From Streptomyces sp. MMG1533 (GTDB taxonomy: Bacteria; Actinomycetota; Actinomycetes; Streptomycetales; Streptomycetaceae): a DNA stretch of 64,000 nucleotides. The position numbers and the translations under genes are program-made. The stretch spans positions 23,951 to 87,950 of the forward strand of contig NZ_LGDG01000222.1 of the NCBI RefSeq assembly GCF_001279775.1. The letters are read 5' to 3'. This document shows positions 9,407 to 18,987 of this stretch, in pieces (the stretch's first letter is position 1; every line of letters starts with the position of its first letter). The notes under the pieces were generated by a model that was not told the origin of the DNA, did no database searches, and saw only the letters and a list, made by a program, of their open reading frames with translations.

Positions 9407-11329
9407 GTGAGGGAAAACATCCGGAACGGAGTAGACACCATCAAGGCTCACGAGTTTCCGCTGACCTGGAGCCAGCACTGGGCATGGGTGGCCCAACACG
9501 AAACGCCGGTTCCGTCATCGCTGCTGATACGCGTCGTCGTGCCGGTACCGCGCAAGGGTATTTCCGTGGCCGACGTCGAGTCGGCAGTTCGATGGCTTGC
9601 GGAGCGGCACGAGGTTCTGCGTGCAAGGTTCCGAGTCAACTCTGAAGGACGCCCGGTACACCTGATTGACGAGAGCTTCGACCCCGTGGTCAGAGTAATA
9701 GACAGCCGGACCCCGCTGCAGCCGCACGAGACAGACGGCGCGCTCAGCGAGATCCGCTACCCCTTTGATCTCGAAAAAGAGCACCCCGTTCGCATGGCGA
9801 TTTTTACCGTGAACGGAGTTCCGGAAACTCTGTACCTCGTGATCCATCACATCGCGTGCGACAGGGGTGCCGGAGTGATCATCAGGTCTGAGCTCACCAG
9901 GTATCTGGAAAGCGTTGCCTCCGGTGCGGAGCCGGATCTCCCACACCCTCGATGGGGCGTACGGCAACAGTCCAGATACGAGATGTCCGCTCGAGGGAAG
10001 GAGGTGAATCAGAGAGCTCTCCAGCACTGGAGGAGATTCCACGAAAAACAGCCGTACGACCTTCCTCCCATACGGTTCGGCCAGGGATCCGGTTCCGGAT
10101 GCAGCGTCAGGCTCAGCTCCAAAGAACTGGCAGGGCTGTGCGCGTCGCTATCGCAGCGGGAGAATTGCCTCCCGGCCGCCCTCCTCATCACTGCGTTTGC
10201 CGCATCTTTGGCCAATGCCAACGGCCGCGATGTCAGCCTCTTTTCCCCTCTAATCTCCAACCGCCATCTTCCCAACAGCAAAGAAGGCGTATGCAATCTG
10301 ATGCAGCTCGGGCGGCTGGCTGTTGACTACGGCAGATCCCCGGGCTTTCGCGATGCGCTCAGGGGGGCCATGGTGTCCACCATGCAGGCCATACGTCACG
10401 GACATTACGATCCCAGTGTCCTGTGCATGGACCGAATAGCTGCCGGAATCACTGCCGAGGGCGTGCTGTTCAACTACATCATGCTGGACAAGGGTCACAC
10501 CCCGCCGGACGACTCGACCGAAGTCCAGGTCGAAAATTACACGCATTCCGTCCACGCTGAGATCACGGTGATAGATTATCGGGAGATTCTTGACGTCACG
10601 CTCCAGGTGGGCCATGACAGCCTGTCGACGGCGCAAGCGAGAGCGGTTATCGCCGGGATTCCCGTATTGCTCGAACAGTTCCTCCGGGATCCCGCAGTGC
10701 AGCGGCCGGATTTTCACGGTGTGCTGCCTCGCTGGAATGCTCCGCAAGGATGGATCGACTGGCGTGGGCGCTGGCTGTACAAGCCAGATCTGCAGAAGGC
10801 CCTCCAAGAATTTCCCGGCGTCCAGCAGGCGGCGGTGACAACGGAAGAACGGGACGGAACGGCCGTCCGGCTCTTCGGTTGCATCGTAGGCGATCGCGCG
10901 GTCACCCCGGGTGCTCTCCGAGAATATCTGCTGAGCACCAGGCAGTTGCCCGGGGTCAGCATCGTCCCGGATGAGTTCGTGGTCCGTCACGAGGCGCCGT
11001 ACAATATGAATTCAATTGATTCCTGGCTGAATAGTCCAGGTGTGACTCTCCGCGGCAGTGGCCGTATCGGAGACGGTTATAGTGATAGCGCGGAAAAGGG
11101 GCCAGAAGAGAGCGCAGTAGAGAAGGTTCTACTGGAGTGCTTTCGGCGTCTTCATCCAGTCGCGCATCCTCACCTGTCGTTGAGTTATGCGGAATCGGGT
11201 GGAGAGTACACCAAGATTCCGGCTCTTATTGGAGAACTTCGCGACGTCGGTTACGGCGGTATTTCTGTTTGTGATCTATTGAGCGCGTACACGTTTCGAA
11301 GGCTTGCCGAGATGATCAGGGAGTACTGA
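9407..11329 (+). CDS. Condensation-domain protein with remnant A-C-terminal and carrier-like domains
   Basis: Start chosen at GTG 9407 with AGGAAGG at 9389-9395; GTG 9380, overlapping the transporter stop, is an alternative. The protein is 640 residues. Residues about 10-430 resemble an NRPS condensation domain. The active-site motif reads HHIACDR (H147, H148, D152), so the canonical HHxxxDG glycine is Arg153. Residues about 440-540 resemble only the small C-terminal subdomain of an adenylation domain (FPGVQQAAV...FGCIVGD...LREYL...NMNSID), and the A10 lysine is not evident. The final 75 residues are carrier-like, but GGxS is GGEY (Tyr601), so no phosphopantetheine serine. Probably a C enzyme docking the serine PCP, with a degenerate tail. 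Confidence 0.75.
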   Translation: MRENIRNGVDTIKAHEFPLTWSQHWAWVAQHETPVPSSLLIRVVVPVPRKGISVADVESAVRWLAERHEVLRARFRVNSEGRPVHLIDESFDPVVRVIDSRTPLQPHETDGALSEIRYPFDLEKEHPVRMAIFTVNGVPETLYLVIHHIACDRGAGVIIRSELTRYLESVASGAEPDLPHPRWGVRQQSRYEMSARGKEVNQRALQHWRRFHEKQPYDLPPIRFGQGSGSGCSVRLSSKELAGLCASLSQRENCLPAALLITAFAASLANANGRDVSLFSPLISNRHLPNSKEGVCNLMQLGRLAVDYGRSPGFRDALRGAMVSTMQAIRHGHYDPSVLCMDRIAAGITAEGVLFNYIMLDKGHTPPDDSTEVQVENYTHSVHAEITVIDYREILDVTLQVGHDSLSTAQARAVIAGIPVLLEQFLRDPAVQRPDFHGVLPRWNAPQGWIDWRGRWLYKPDLQKALQEFPGVQQAAVTTEERDGTAVRLFGCIVGDRAVTPGALREYLLSTRQLPGVSIVPDEFVVRHEAPYNMNSIDSWLNSPGVTLRGSGRIGDGYSDSAEKGPEESAVEKVLLECFRRLHPVAHPHLSLSYAESGGEYTKIPALIGELRDVGYGGISVCDLLSAYTFRRLAEMIREY

Positions 11330-12462
11330 TGGCTCAGCGACAAGATTTCCCCGCGAGCGTGCCCACGGTCGCGGTCATCATTCCGGTCCGCAACGGCAGC
11401 GACTACATCGACCAGGCTCTGGCATCGATTGTGACGCAGACCGTTCCGGTCGACGAAGTGGTGGTTGTCGACGACGGTTCGACGGACCGCACCTACGAAC
11501 AGGCGAGCCGCTGGAGCGGCATTCTGCCTCTGAGGGTCATACGCACCGAACACACCGGGACATGGCACGCACGGCACTGCGCCGTTGAGGCTGCCGGCAC
11601 CGACCTCATTCTCCAACTCGACTCGGATGACATGCTGTTGCCGGGTGCCGTCGCCTCGATGACCCAGGCCTACGCCCGCCGTCCAGGGCTCATCGCTCCG
11701 CGGAGGCTGATGCTGGTCGAAGGAGAGACAGCGGACATCCCGCGGGCGATCACGGAGCGTCTGCCGGAGTCGGGCGACCAGTACGCCTACATGCTGGTGC
11801 GCAACTACATCGGCATCGGCTGCCTCTACAGCAAGAAGGACTACAAAGCAGTCGGAGGTTATCGGCCGGGCCGCTACGCCGAGGACTGGGACCTTTGGCT
11901 GCGGTTCGCCGCTGCGGGCATCCCCATCTCGCTCGCTGAGGAACCGACGTACGTCTACAGCGTTCACCGGAAGAACGCCTCCAGCAGCGTTGGTCCCGCA
12001 CAGGGCGACCAGGAGACGCTGCGCCGATTCCTGCATGTCGGGAGCGAGGCACACCGGCGCACTGGCAAGCTGGCGCTCCTACAGCGCGCCGGCATCGAGT
12101 ACCTGCGCGAACTGAAGCGGGCAAGCCTTGCGGACACGCCCGTCGATGTCGCCGCGGTCGGCCTGGTCGGGAATGCCAGGATCGAAGTCTGGCGCGACGA
12201 TGACCTCGGATACGTCCTCGTGGGTGAGGCCGCGACGGGGGACGGGCGCCGACTCGTGGTCGTCTCGGCGGCTGGAACCGAGATGAGGCTCCGGTCCATC
12301 GTGACGCCCGGCGGAGCCCTGGAAGAGAATGAGACCGATCCCGCCCTTCGCTGGGAGGGGCGCAACCTCACCTGGTACGGCTGGCTGGCGCACGAGGCAT
12401 GGGACGGATCGATCGACAAGGTCGCGACGCCTTCTGCTCAGGAGCTTTCGGACCCGGACTGA
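11329..12462 (+). CDS. Family 2 glycosyltransferase
   Basis: ATG 11329 overlaps the previous TGA by one base (TGATG), with GGGAG upstream. Residues 15-120 show the GT2 pattern: VAVIIPVRNGSDYIDQAL, VVVVDDGSTD, then LQLDSDDML as the metal-binding acidic motif, and later EDWDLWLRFA. The 377 residues include about 130 after the GT-A domain with no recognised family. As last gene of the operon it probably decorates the peptide or aminoacyl product with a sugar, or acts on a lipid carrier. Donor and acceptor cannot be read from sequence. Confidence 0.85.
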   Translation: MAQRQDFPASVPTVAVIIPVRNGSDYIDQALASIVTQTVPVDEVVVVDDGSTDRTYEQASRWSGILPLRVIRTEHTGTWHARHCAVEAAGTDLILQLDSDDMLLPGAVASMTQAYARRPGLIAPRRLMLVEGETADIPRAITERLPESGDQYAYMLVRNYIGIGCLYSKKDYKAVGGYRPGRYAEDWDLWLRFAAAGIPISLAEEPTYVYSVHRKNASSSVGPAQGDQETLRRFLHVGSEAHRRTGKLALLQRAGIEYLRELKRASLADTPVDVAAVGLVGNARIEVWRDDDLGYVLVGEAATGDGRRLVVVSAAGTEMRLRSIVTPGGALEENETDPALRWEGRNLTWYGWLAHEAWDGSIDKVATPSAQELSDPD

Positions 12463-13338
<876 letters not shown>

Positions 13339-13697
13339 CGCCTGGCAGCCCTCGACAGCAGCGACGACGAGCTGTCCTTCACCGCCACCATGCGAGTCCA
13401 ATGGTGCTCGAGATCTTGTGGACCCAGGTCTCGCTCCACGTCGACGACCACACCCTCTCCAGCGCTGAGCGCATGGCCCAGCTGCGCCGCGAAGCAGCTC
13501 TCGAAGACCTCGCGCGGCAGCAGACCGCTGCCCGGATCAGATTCATGCAGGACGAGATCCTGCGCACGCCTGCGACGGCCCGGCTCCACCTGATGCTGGA
13601 GCAGAGCGCGCAGCATGGCGCTCTTCCGCCGGGTGTCGACATCGACGAGATCGTGCGGGACGTTCAGCAGTGGCATCCACAGGCGCATGGGTGGTAG
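13339..13697 (+). pseudogene. Frameshifted hypothetical gene remnant
   Basis: Two consecutive segments in different frames look coding. The first is LAALDSSDDELSFTATMRVQW (from 13339). From about 13401 a second frame gives HVDDHTLSSAERMAQLRREA, then a helical, charged stretch and a PPGVDIDEIVRDVQQWHP ending at 13697. Together they look like the middle and end of one protein broken by a frameshift near 13400. I do not recognise a named family. Confidence 0.4.
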
Positions 13698-13987
13698 TCG
13701 CCCAGCTCGTGTACGCCTTCCTCGCCAACCTCGCTGCGGAGGACCGAAGCGATCTCCTGTAAGCACGAATCGTCCGCCTTGGCGTTGTCGGTCCGGATGC
13801 AGGGCCTCCCGGCGGTGTACTCGCCGTCGCGGTCGAAGACCTGGATCACCGAGGGTTCATCGGTCTGCCACCATGCGGCGAACGCCCCGGCGATGTACTG
13901 GGACTGTTTTTCAAGGGCGATGACCTCGTGGGTGGCGCCGTCGGCTTCGTAGTCGACCGTGGGGTGGTCGGACGCCGGTCGAGGAGT
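13664..13987 (-). pseudogene. Truncated hypothetical gene on the minus strand
   Basis: An open frame with protein-like composition runs from 13987 to a TGA at 13664-13666. It includes ATHEVIALEKQSQYIAGAFA, SVIQVFDRDGEYTAGRP and a Cys/His-rich end HPCACGCHC. There is a stop immediately upstream and no usable start codon near the N-terminus, so it is probably the C-terminal remnant of a longer gene. It overlaps the end of the plus-strand remnant. Function unknown. Confidence 0.4.
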
Positions 13988-14051
13988 TCATCGCATCGCG
14001 CACCGTAGAGCCGATCCGGCTCCGTCGCGCCGGACTTCGGAGGGCTGCCTG

Positions 14052-14986
14052 ATGGCCAACAAGCGGGGGAGGCGGCGTCGCTTCGGTGCGGTGAGGCAGT
14101 ACCGGTCGGGCAGTTGGACTGCTTCGTACCTTCGGCCCGACGGTCAGCGCGTCCGCGCGGACGAGACCTTCGAGACAAAGAGGATGCGGAGATCTGGCTG
14201 TCTCAGGGTCGAGGCAGATCTCAGCCGAGGGGACTGGCGCGCTCCCGACGTGGGGGCAGTCAACTTCCGCATCTACGCCGAGAAGTGGGTCGAGGAGCGG
14301 GAGCTGGCCGTTCGCACCGAGGACTTGTACAAGCACCTCCTCCGCTGCACGTCCTCCCGACCTTCGGCGCGCTCGATCTGGACGAGATCACCGCTCCTCG
14401 CGTCCGTGAATGGTGGGCTGAGCGGCTCCGCACCACCAAGGCCAAGACCACCGTCGCCAAGGCGTACCGCCTCCTCAAGGGCATCTTTGAGACGGCCGTT
14501 GACGACGATCTGGTCAGCCGCAACCCGTGCCGGATCAAGGGTGCGGGCAAGGAGTCCGCAGCTGAACGCCGTATCGCCACCGTCGCCCAGGTCGATGCCC
14601 TAGCCGAAGCGATCGGCATTCGCTGGCGTCTCATGGTCCACCTCGGCGCGTACGGTCCCATGCGGCCCGAGGAACTGGCCGGCCTGCGCCGTCGAGACGT
14701 CGACCTGGACAGCCTGGTGATCCGCGTCCGCGTCGCCGAGCCGGAGCGCACCAACGGCATGCGTGCTCCTGGCGAGACCGAGTCCGACGCGGGTGTTCGG
14801 GCCGTCGTCCTCCCGACCTTCCTCCACAAGGAGGTGAAACAGCACCTCGCCTGGTTCGCCGGGAAGGGGCCCGACGGCCTGCTCTTCGCCGGCGAGAAGG
14901 GAGCGCCTTTCCGGCGTACCTCCTTCGGCCGGAAGTGGCGCCGGGCTCGCAGAGCACAACAAGAACAACGACCGCGACGACCGTGA
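14052..14986 (+). pseudogene. int: Tyrosine-type integrase, frameshifted and truncated
   Basis: ATG 14052 begins MANKRGRRRRFGAVRQYRSG, a typical N-terminus of actinobacterial element integrases. The reading then moves between frames: RADETFETK, then KEDAEIWLSQ, then DWRAPDVGAVNFRIYAEKWV, then LPTFGALDLDEITAPRVREW. The C-terminal part keeps the first catalytic-region pattern (YGPMRPEELAGLRRRDVDLD) and VVLPTFLHKEV, but ends at 14986 before the HxxR and Tyr motifs. At least two frameshifts plus truncation make it inactive. It ends about 120 bp from the tRNA-Gly att copy at 15106, the usual arrangement of int beside its att site. Confidence 0.85.
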
Positions 14987-15073
14987 CCGCGCGCACCACA
15001 AGCAGAAGCCCACCGGAAGCTAGCAAGCTCTTATGGTGCGGTTGTGGTGCGCGCCCCGGTCTAGACAACAAAG

Positions 15074-15099
15074 GACCCCCGGGTCAATGACCTGGGGGT
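15074..15099. terminator. Hairpin beside the att copy, relict of the tRNA terminator
   Basis: ACCCCCGGGT and ACCTGGGGGT form a stem with one mismatch. The layout, including TAGACAACAAA just upstream, matches the hairpin downstream of tRNA-Gly at 26251-26277. So the duplication includes the tRNA terminator region, not just the tRNA end. Confidence 0.6.
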
Positions 15100-15105
15100 T
15101 TGTCG

Positions 15106-15151
15106 TGGAGCGGGTGACGAGAATCGAACTCGCGCTCTCAGCTTGGGAAGC
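15106..15151 (-). repeat. att site copy: 46-bp duplicate of the tRNA-Gly 3' half
   Basis: Identical over 46 bp to 26283-26328, covering the tRNA-Gly sequence from the anticodon loop to the encoded CCA. The tRNA 5' half is absent here. This is the classical product of integration by a tyrosine recombinase into a tRNA 3' end. The segment between the two copies is 11.1 kb. Confidence 0.9.
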
Positions 15152-15589
15152 GACGGCGCTTGGGGAGCCAGATGGCCTCTGACCTGGGCATACGTGCTCT
15201 GGTGTGGCGCCCGGGAGCGCATGATCGCACCGTAGTTGACCGTGGTTCACCGGTCTTATGGGCACGCTATGGGCACGGCGCTCGGCGACGGGTGGGTGCC
15301 GCGTGAAGTGGCCCACCTTTTGCATGGGGCCGTCCGTGCCAGGGCCGACTGCGCGGAGCCGTTGCGTGTGCACATGGACAGCTGGCCCCTTTTTGGCGTC
15401 ACCCGCCCTCGCCCGAGAGGTGGAGCTTGCTGGTGAAGCCGCCCCGGGAGCGTCCGAGGCCCTCGTCGGGGCGGTGCTGCCGGAGCGTGCGCCCTTTCCC
15501 GGCACTCTCGGGCCGTCTCGCGTGCCCCGGCCGCCCGAGCGCACCCGCCGATGCGGCGGGGTTCGGATTGACGCTTGAGCTTGCATCAG

Positions 15590-15605
15590 GAAACCGATCG
15601 GTTTC
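15590..15605. promoter_or_regulatory. Palindromic operator GAAACCGATCGGTTTC
   Basis: Perfect 16-bp palindrome 19 bp before the SDR start at 15625. It shares the core AAACCGATCGGTTT with sites at six other places in the island, so it is probably bound by one of the island TetR proteins. The rest of 14987-15624 holds only the att copy and no gene. Confidence 0.75.
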
Positions 15606-15624
15606 ACGTTCTCCGGCGAGAGTC

Positions 15625-16326
15625 ATGACTGTTTTGAAGGGCGCGAGCGTCTTCGTCACCGGCGGCAGCCGCGGCATAGGCAAGGCGCTCGTGGAAGAGC
15701 TGTATGTGCGCGGTGCCGGCAAGGTCTACGCCACGGCCCGCGATCCGCGCAGCGTGACGCACCCGGACGCGGTCCCGGTGGCGCTGGAGGTCACCGACCC
15801 GGCTTCCGTGGCGGCCGCTGCCGCGCAGGCGCAGGACGTCACCGTACTGATCAACAACGCCGGTGCCTCGGTCGGCGCGTCCTTCCTCGACTCCCCGATC
15901 GACGACATACGCCGGGAGTTCGAGGCGAACTTCTACGGCCCGCTTCTGGTCGCCCGGGCCTTCGTGCCGGTCATCGAGCGCAATGGTGGCGGCCACGTCC
16001 TGAACGTGCACTCCGTGCTTTCCTGGCTGGCCCTCGGCGGCTCCTACAGCGCCTCCAAGGCCGCCCTGTGGTCGCAGACCAACTCCCTGCGCCTGGAGCT
16101 TCAGCCGCGCGGCATCGCTGTCACCGGACTGCACGTCGGCTACGTCGATACGGACCTCGCGGCTGGCGTCGAGGCGCCCAAGTCCGACCCCCGTGACGTC
16201 GCCTCCCTCGCCCTCGACGGCGTCGAAACCGGCGCGTACGAGGTGCTCGCCGACGACATCTCCCGGCAGGTCAAGGCGGGCCTGGCCGGCGACCTGGCAG
16301 GGCTGTACCCCCAGCTCACCAAGTAG
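15625..16326 (+). CDS. Short-chain dehydrogenase/reductase
   Basis: A 233-residue protein starting at ATG 15625 with GGCGAG upstream. The cofactor motif is TGGSRGIGKA (residues 11-20), then LINNAGAS and the catalytic pattern SVLSWLALGGSYSASK (Ser, Tyr-x3-Lys). The family catalyses NAD(P)H-dependent carbonyl/alcohol interconversion in the cytoplasm; the length is typical of classical SDRs. It sits directly downstream of a perfect TetR-type palindrome and is probably cotranscribed with the small gene at 16385. Substrate unknown. Confidence 0.9.
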   Translation: MTVLKGASVFVTGGSRGIGKALVEELYVRGAGKVYATARDPRSVTHPDAVPVALEVTDPASVAAAAAQAQDVTVLINNAGASVGASFLDSPIDDIRREFEANFYGPLLVARAFVPVIERNGGGHVLNVHSVLSWLALGGSYSASKAALWSQTNSLRLELQPRGIAVTGLHVGYVDTDLAAGVEAPKSDPRDVASLALDGVETGAYEVLADDISRQVKAGLAGDLAGLYPQLTK

Positions 16327-16384
16327 ACCGGGTCCCCGGCGGGGCTCCACCACCAACCGCAACTCACCGGAGAGGATATTAGCA

Positions 16385-16756
16385 ATGAGCGCGAATTCAG
16401 AGAAGAAGATGTTTTACGCCCTGAATATGTTTGACGTGGTCGACCTGGAGAAATACCTTGCGTATTTCAGCCGCTTGCCGGAAGCGGCTCCGCAGTACGG
16501 TGGTCGAATGGTGGCGTTTGGTCGCTTCCGGGACAACGTAGCTGGTGACCTCGCGCCACGGCAGGTTCTGTTCCTCGTTGAATGGGAGTCCGAAGAGGCG
16601 TTCAACCGGTTCCGGGACGATCCGGAATTGGCCGACCTGCATCCGCTGCGGGAGAGCGGGACGGCGTCCTATATCTGGCAGACGTTCGATGGTTCCGATA
16701 TGAGTGACCCCACCGACGTTTCGCTCGACGATGTACTGGCGGTGCTCAAGCCTTAG
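16385..16756 (+). CDS. Small DUF1330-like dimeric alpha/beta-barrel protein
   Basis: A 123-residue protein, ATG 16385, with GGAGAGG at 16368-16374. It contains FYALNMFDVVDLEKYLAYF, then VAFGRFR, then FLVEWESEEAFNRFRDD, a pattern of the dimeric ferredoxin-like barrel families (DUF1330 / EthD / monooxygenase-like). Such proteins are small cytosolic enzymes or accessory factors. It follows the SDR by 58 bp and precedes a strong terminator, so the two form a short operon. The precise family call is tentative. Confidence 0.65.
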   Translation: MSANSEKKMFYALNMFDVVDLEKYLAYFSRLPEAAPQYGGRMVAFGRFRDNVAGDLAPRQVLFLVEWESEEAFNRFRDDPELADLHPLRESGTASYIWQTFDGSDMSDPTDVSLDDVLAVLKP

Positions 16757-16772
16757 CCTCGATATTTCGTGA

Positions 16773-16799
16773 GGGCCCGCCGACGGAGTCGGTGGGCCC
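16773..16799 (+). terminator. Rho-independent terminator
   Basis: GGGCCCGCCGAC - GGA - GTCGGTGGGCCC, a 12-bp stem with one G-T pair followed by TTT. It ends the SDR/small-protein operon. Confidence 0.8.
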
Positions 16800-16895
16800 T
16801 TTCGCTTTCCGGAGCTGGTGGTGGGCAGACGGGCGGAATCCTGCGTCGGCCGGTGGTGGCGCGGCTGTTCGGAAAGCCCGGGCAGCGCCTGTGCG

Positions 16896-17711
16896 TCAGC
16901 CGGCCAGCTGGTTCATCCTGCGGATCTGCTTGTCGAAGACCGCGGCGGGAGCGAGGCGGCGCAGTATGCGTGCGCGTCCGGCCAGGGGACCGGCGGTGTA
17001 GCGGGGCTTCGGCTTCGGGTCGGTCGCCGCCGCGACGATCGCCTGGGCGACGACGCCGGGGGCGTCGCCGTTCCTGACCGCCTCCGCCATCACGCGGTCG
17101 ACGGTCTGCCGCTGCTGCGCGTACGCGTGCAGGGGGGTGTCGGGCTTCGCGCTGTTGGCCTCGAATCCGGTCCTGGTGTAGGCGGGTTCGATGATGAGCG
17201 CCCGGACGCCGTGGTCACGGACCTCGTGGTCCAGGGACTCGGTGTAGCCCTCGATCGCGTGCTTGGAGGCGGCGTAGGCGGCCATGTAGGGCTGGGGCAG
17301 GAACCCGAGCACGGACGAGATGTTGATGACGCGCCCGCGTCGCTGAGCGCGCATGTGCGGCAGGACCTCGTTCACCATGCGCATGACCCCGAAGACGTTG
17401 GTGTCGAAGAGGGACCGGGCCTGCTCGACGGAGGTTTCCTCCGCCGCCCCCATCGAGCCGACGCCGGCGTTGTTGACCAGGACGTCGATCCGCCCGAACC
17501 GCTCGCTCACTTCCTGGACCGCTGCGGCGACCGAGGCGTCACTGGCGACGTCGAGTCCGAGGAACGTCACGCCGTCGAGCGGGGTGACGCGTGAGGTGTC
17601 ACGGCTTGTGCCGACCACGTTGAATCCGGCCACGACGAGGGCGAGCGCGGTTTCCTTCCCGATGCCGGATGACGCACCCGTCACGAGTGCCACCGGCCGA
17701 TCTTTCGTCAT
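16896..17711 (-). CDS. Short-chain dehydrogenase/reductase
   Basis: A 271-residue protein; ATG 17711 with GGGAG upstream is chosen over ATG 17726. It shows TGASSGIGKET, LVNNAGVG, INISSVLGFLPQPYMAAYAASK (Ser...Tyr-x3-Lys). The family uses NAD(P)(H) on alcohols or carbonyls. Its start lies 22 bp from the paired palindromes at 17733-17772, which it shares with the divergent TetR gene at 17805, suggesting common repression. Substrate unknown. Confidence 0.9.
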   Translation of the reverse strand: MTKDRPVALVTGASSGIGKETALALVVAGFNVVGTSRDTSRVTPLDGVTFLGLDVASDASVAAAVQEVSERFGRIDVLVNNAGVGSMGAAEETSVEQARSLFDTNVFGVMRMVNEVLPHMRAQRRGRVINISSVLGFLPQPYMAAYAASKHAIEGYTESLDHEVRDHGVRALIIEPAYTRTGFEANSAKPDTPLHAYAQQRQTVDRVMAEAVRNGDAPGVVAQAIVAAATDPKPKPRYTAGPLAGRARILRRLAPAAVFDKQIRRMNQLAG

Positions 17712-17732
17712 CCTGGACTCCCGCACGCACTC

Positions 17733-17772
17733 GAAACCGATCAGTTTCCGCTAGAGTAAACCGATCGGTTTT
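17733..17772. promoter_or_regulatory. Paired palindromic operators between SDR and TetR genes
   Basis: GAAACCGATCAGTTTC (17733-17748, one mismatch) and TAAACCGATCGGTTTT (17757-17772, perfect 14-bp core). The centres are 24 bp apart. They lie between divergent genes, the usual arrangement for a TetR repressor controlling itself and its neighbour. Confidence 0.8.
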
Positions 17773-17804
17773 CGCATGCAAGTTCAAGCAGGGAGAATGC
17801 CGCC

Positions 17805-18329
17805 ATGGGCCGGATCAGTGCGCAGGAGCGGCGTGAGAACGTCATTCGCGCGGCGATCGCCGAGTTCGCGATCGCCGGTTACCGCGGCACCACCACCGCT
17901 GCGATCGCCGAGCGGGCCGGCGTCAAGCAGCCGTATCTCTTCCGGCTTTTCCCGGACAAGAAGGCGATCTTCGTCGCCGCTCTGGTGCGGAGCGCGGAAG
18001 ACACTCGCTTGGCTTTCGAGAGGGCGGCCGACGGGGTGGAGGGAGGCGAGCAAGCCCGGCAGAGGATGGCGGACGCCTATGCGCAGCTGATCTCGACGCG
18101 CCCCGAAACGCTCCTGATGCAGATGCAGGGATATGCCGCCGTGGCGGCCTCCGAAGTGCAGGGCGATGACCTGATCGGTGAGGTCGTCAGGGCCGGCTGG
18201 ATGAGTATCCGGGAAACCGTGCACCTGTCGCTGGGCGCTGATGCCGACAAGACCGCAAGCTTCTTCGCCTGCGGCATGCTCGGCAACACGCTTACGGCCA
18301 TCGGGCTTCCAGTGGGTGCCGGGAGGTGA
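17805..18329 (+). CDS. TetR-family transcriptional regulator
   Basis: A 174-residue protein, ATG 17805, GGGAGA upstream. The N-terminal HTH reads RRENVIRAAIAEFAIAGYRG...IAERAGVKQPYLFRLFPDKKAIF, a standard TetR DNA-binding domain. The C-terminal ligand domain is divergent. It is transcribed away from the SDR gene across the paired palindromes and is the best candidate for binding them, as TetR repressors usually control the divergent gene. It converges with the TetR gene at 18354. Confidence 0.9.
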   Translation: MGRISAQERRENVIRAAIAEFAIAGYRGTTTAAIAERAGVKQPYLFRLFPDKKAIFVAALVRSAEDTRLAFERAADGVEGGEQARQRMADAYAQLISTRPETLLMQMQGYAAVAASEVQGDDLIGEVVRAGWMSIRETVHLSLGADADKTASFFACGMLGNTLTAIGLPVGAGR

Positions 18330-18353
18330 GGGAGACTTCTGGGCGGCGATGCG

Positions 18354-18923
18354 TCAGTGCACACCTGCCGCGTCGAGCAGGGTCGTCACGGTGGGCGCGA
18401 CGAGCCCGGTCAGGTTGTCGGCCTGAATCCCCGCGCGGGCGCTCGCGCCGTCGAAGACCAGGCTGAGCTGCCGGGCCAGTAGATCCGGATCGCCCGCCCC
18501 GCCCTGCTCGGCCTCGGCGCGGAAGAAGGCCGTCAGATTCGCCTTGACTTGGTGGGCCACGCGGCTCGCCGGGTGACTCTGGTCCTTGAGCTCGACCTGC
18601 ACGGCCAGATACCGACAGCCTCGGAACTCGGGCGCTCCTGCCTGCGATTCCACCTGCTCGAAAACGTGCAGGATCCGCTCGCGGGGTGACCGGCCGTCGT
18701 CCATCGCAGGCAGGAGAGTCGCCACGTAGGCGGAGGCGCGCTCCTTCAGGCTCACTGCCAGGAGTTCGTCCTTGCTCTCGAACAGCTGATACATGGAGCG
18801 CTTCGACACCCCCGCCGCCTTGCACAGCGCCTCGACGCCGATGTTGACGCCGTCTCGGTAGGTGAGCGTGGCCGCCGCCTCCAGCAGGCGCTCCCTGGGG
18901 CTCAGTTTCACTTCGGTGCTCAT
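18354..18923 (-). CDS. TetR-family transcriptional regulator, paralogue A
   Basis: A 189-residue protein. HTH region: SPRERLLEAAATLTYRDGVN, IGVEALCKAAGVSKRSMYQLFESKDELL. The C-terminal domain contains GAPEFRGCRYLAVQVELKD. By eye it is about 80% identical to the regulator at 20627-21196, so the two are recent duplicates. A single perfect palindrome lies about 32 bp upstream (18955-18970). The family binds short palindromes as dimers and releases them on ligand binding; ligand unknown. Confidence 0.9.
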   Translation of the reverse strand: MSTEVKLSPRERLLEAAATLTYRDGVNIGVEALCKAAGVSKRSMYQLFESKDELLAVSLKERASAYVATLLPAMDDGRSPRERILHVFEQVESQAGAPEFRGCRYLAVQVELKDQSHPASRVAHQVKANLTAFFRAEAEQGGAGDPDLLARQLSLVFDGASARAGIQADNLTGLVAPTVTTLLDAAGVH

Positions 18924-18954
18924 GCCGTGAGGTTAACCCGGAGTGGACGAAATG

Positions 18955-18970
18955 AAAACCGATCGGTTTC
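18955..18970. promoter_or_regulatory. Palindromic operator upstream of TetR paralogue A
   Basis: AAAACCGATCGGTTTC, perfect 14-bp core at 18956-18969. Probably an autoregulatory site. Confidence 0.75.
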
Positions 18971-18987
18971 CGGAGGTCTCCGGCGAG

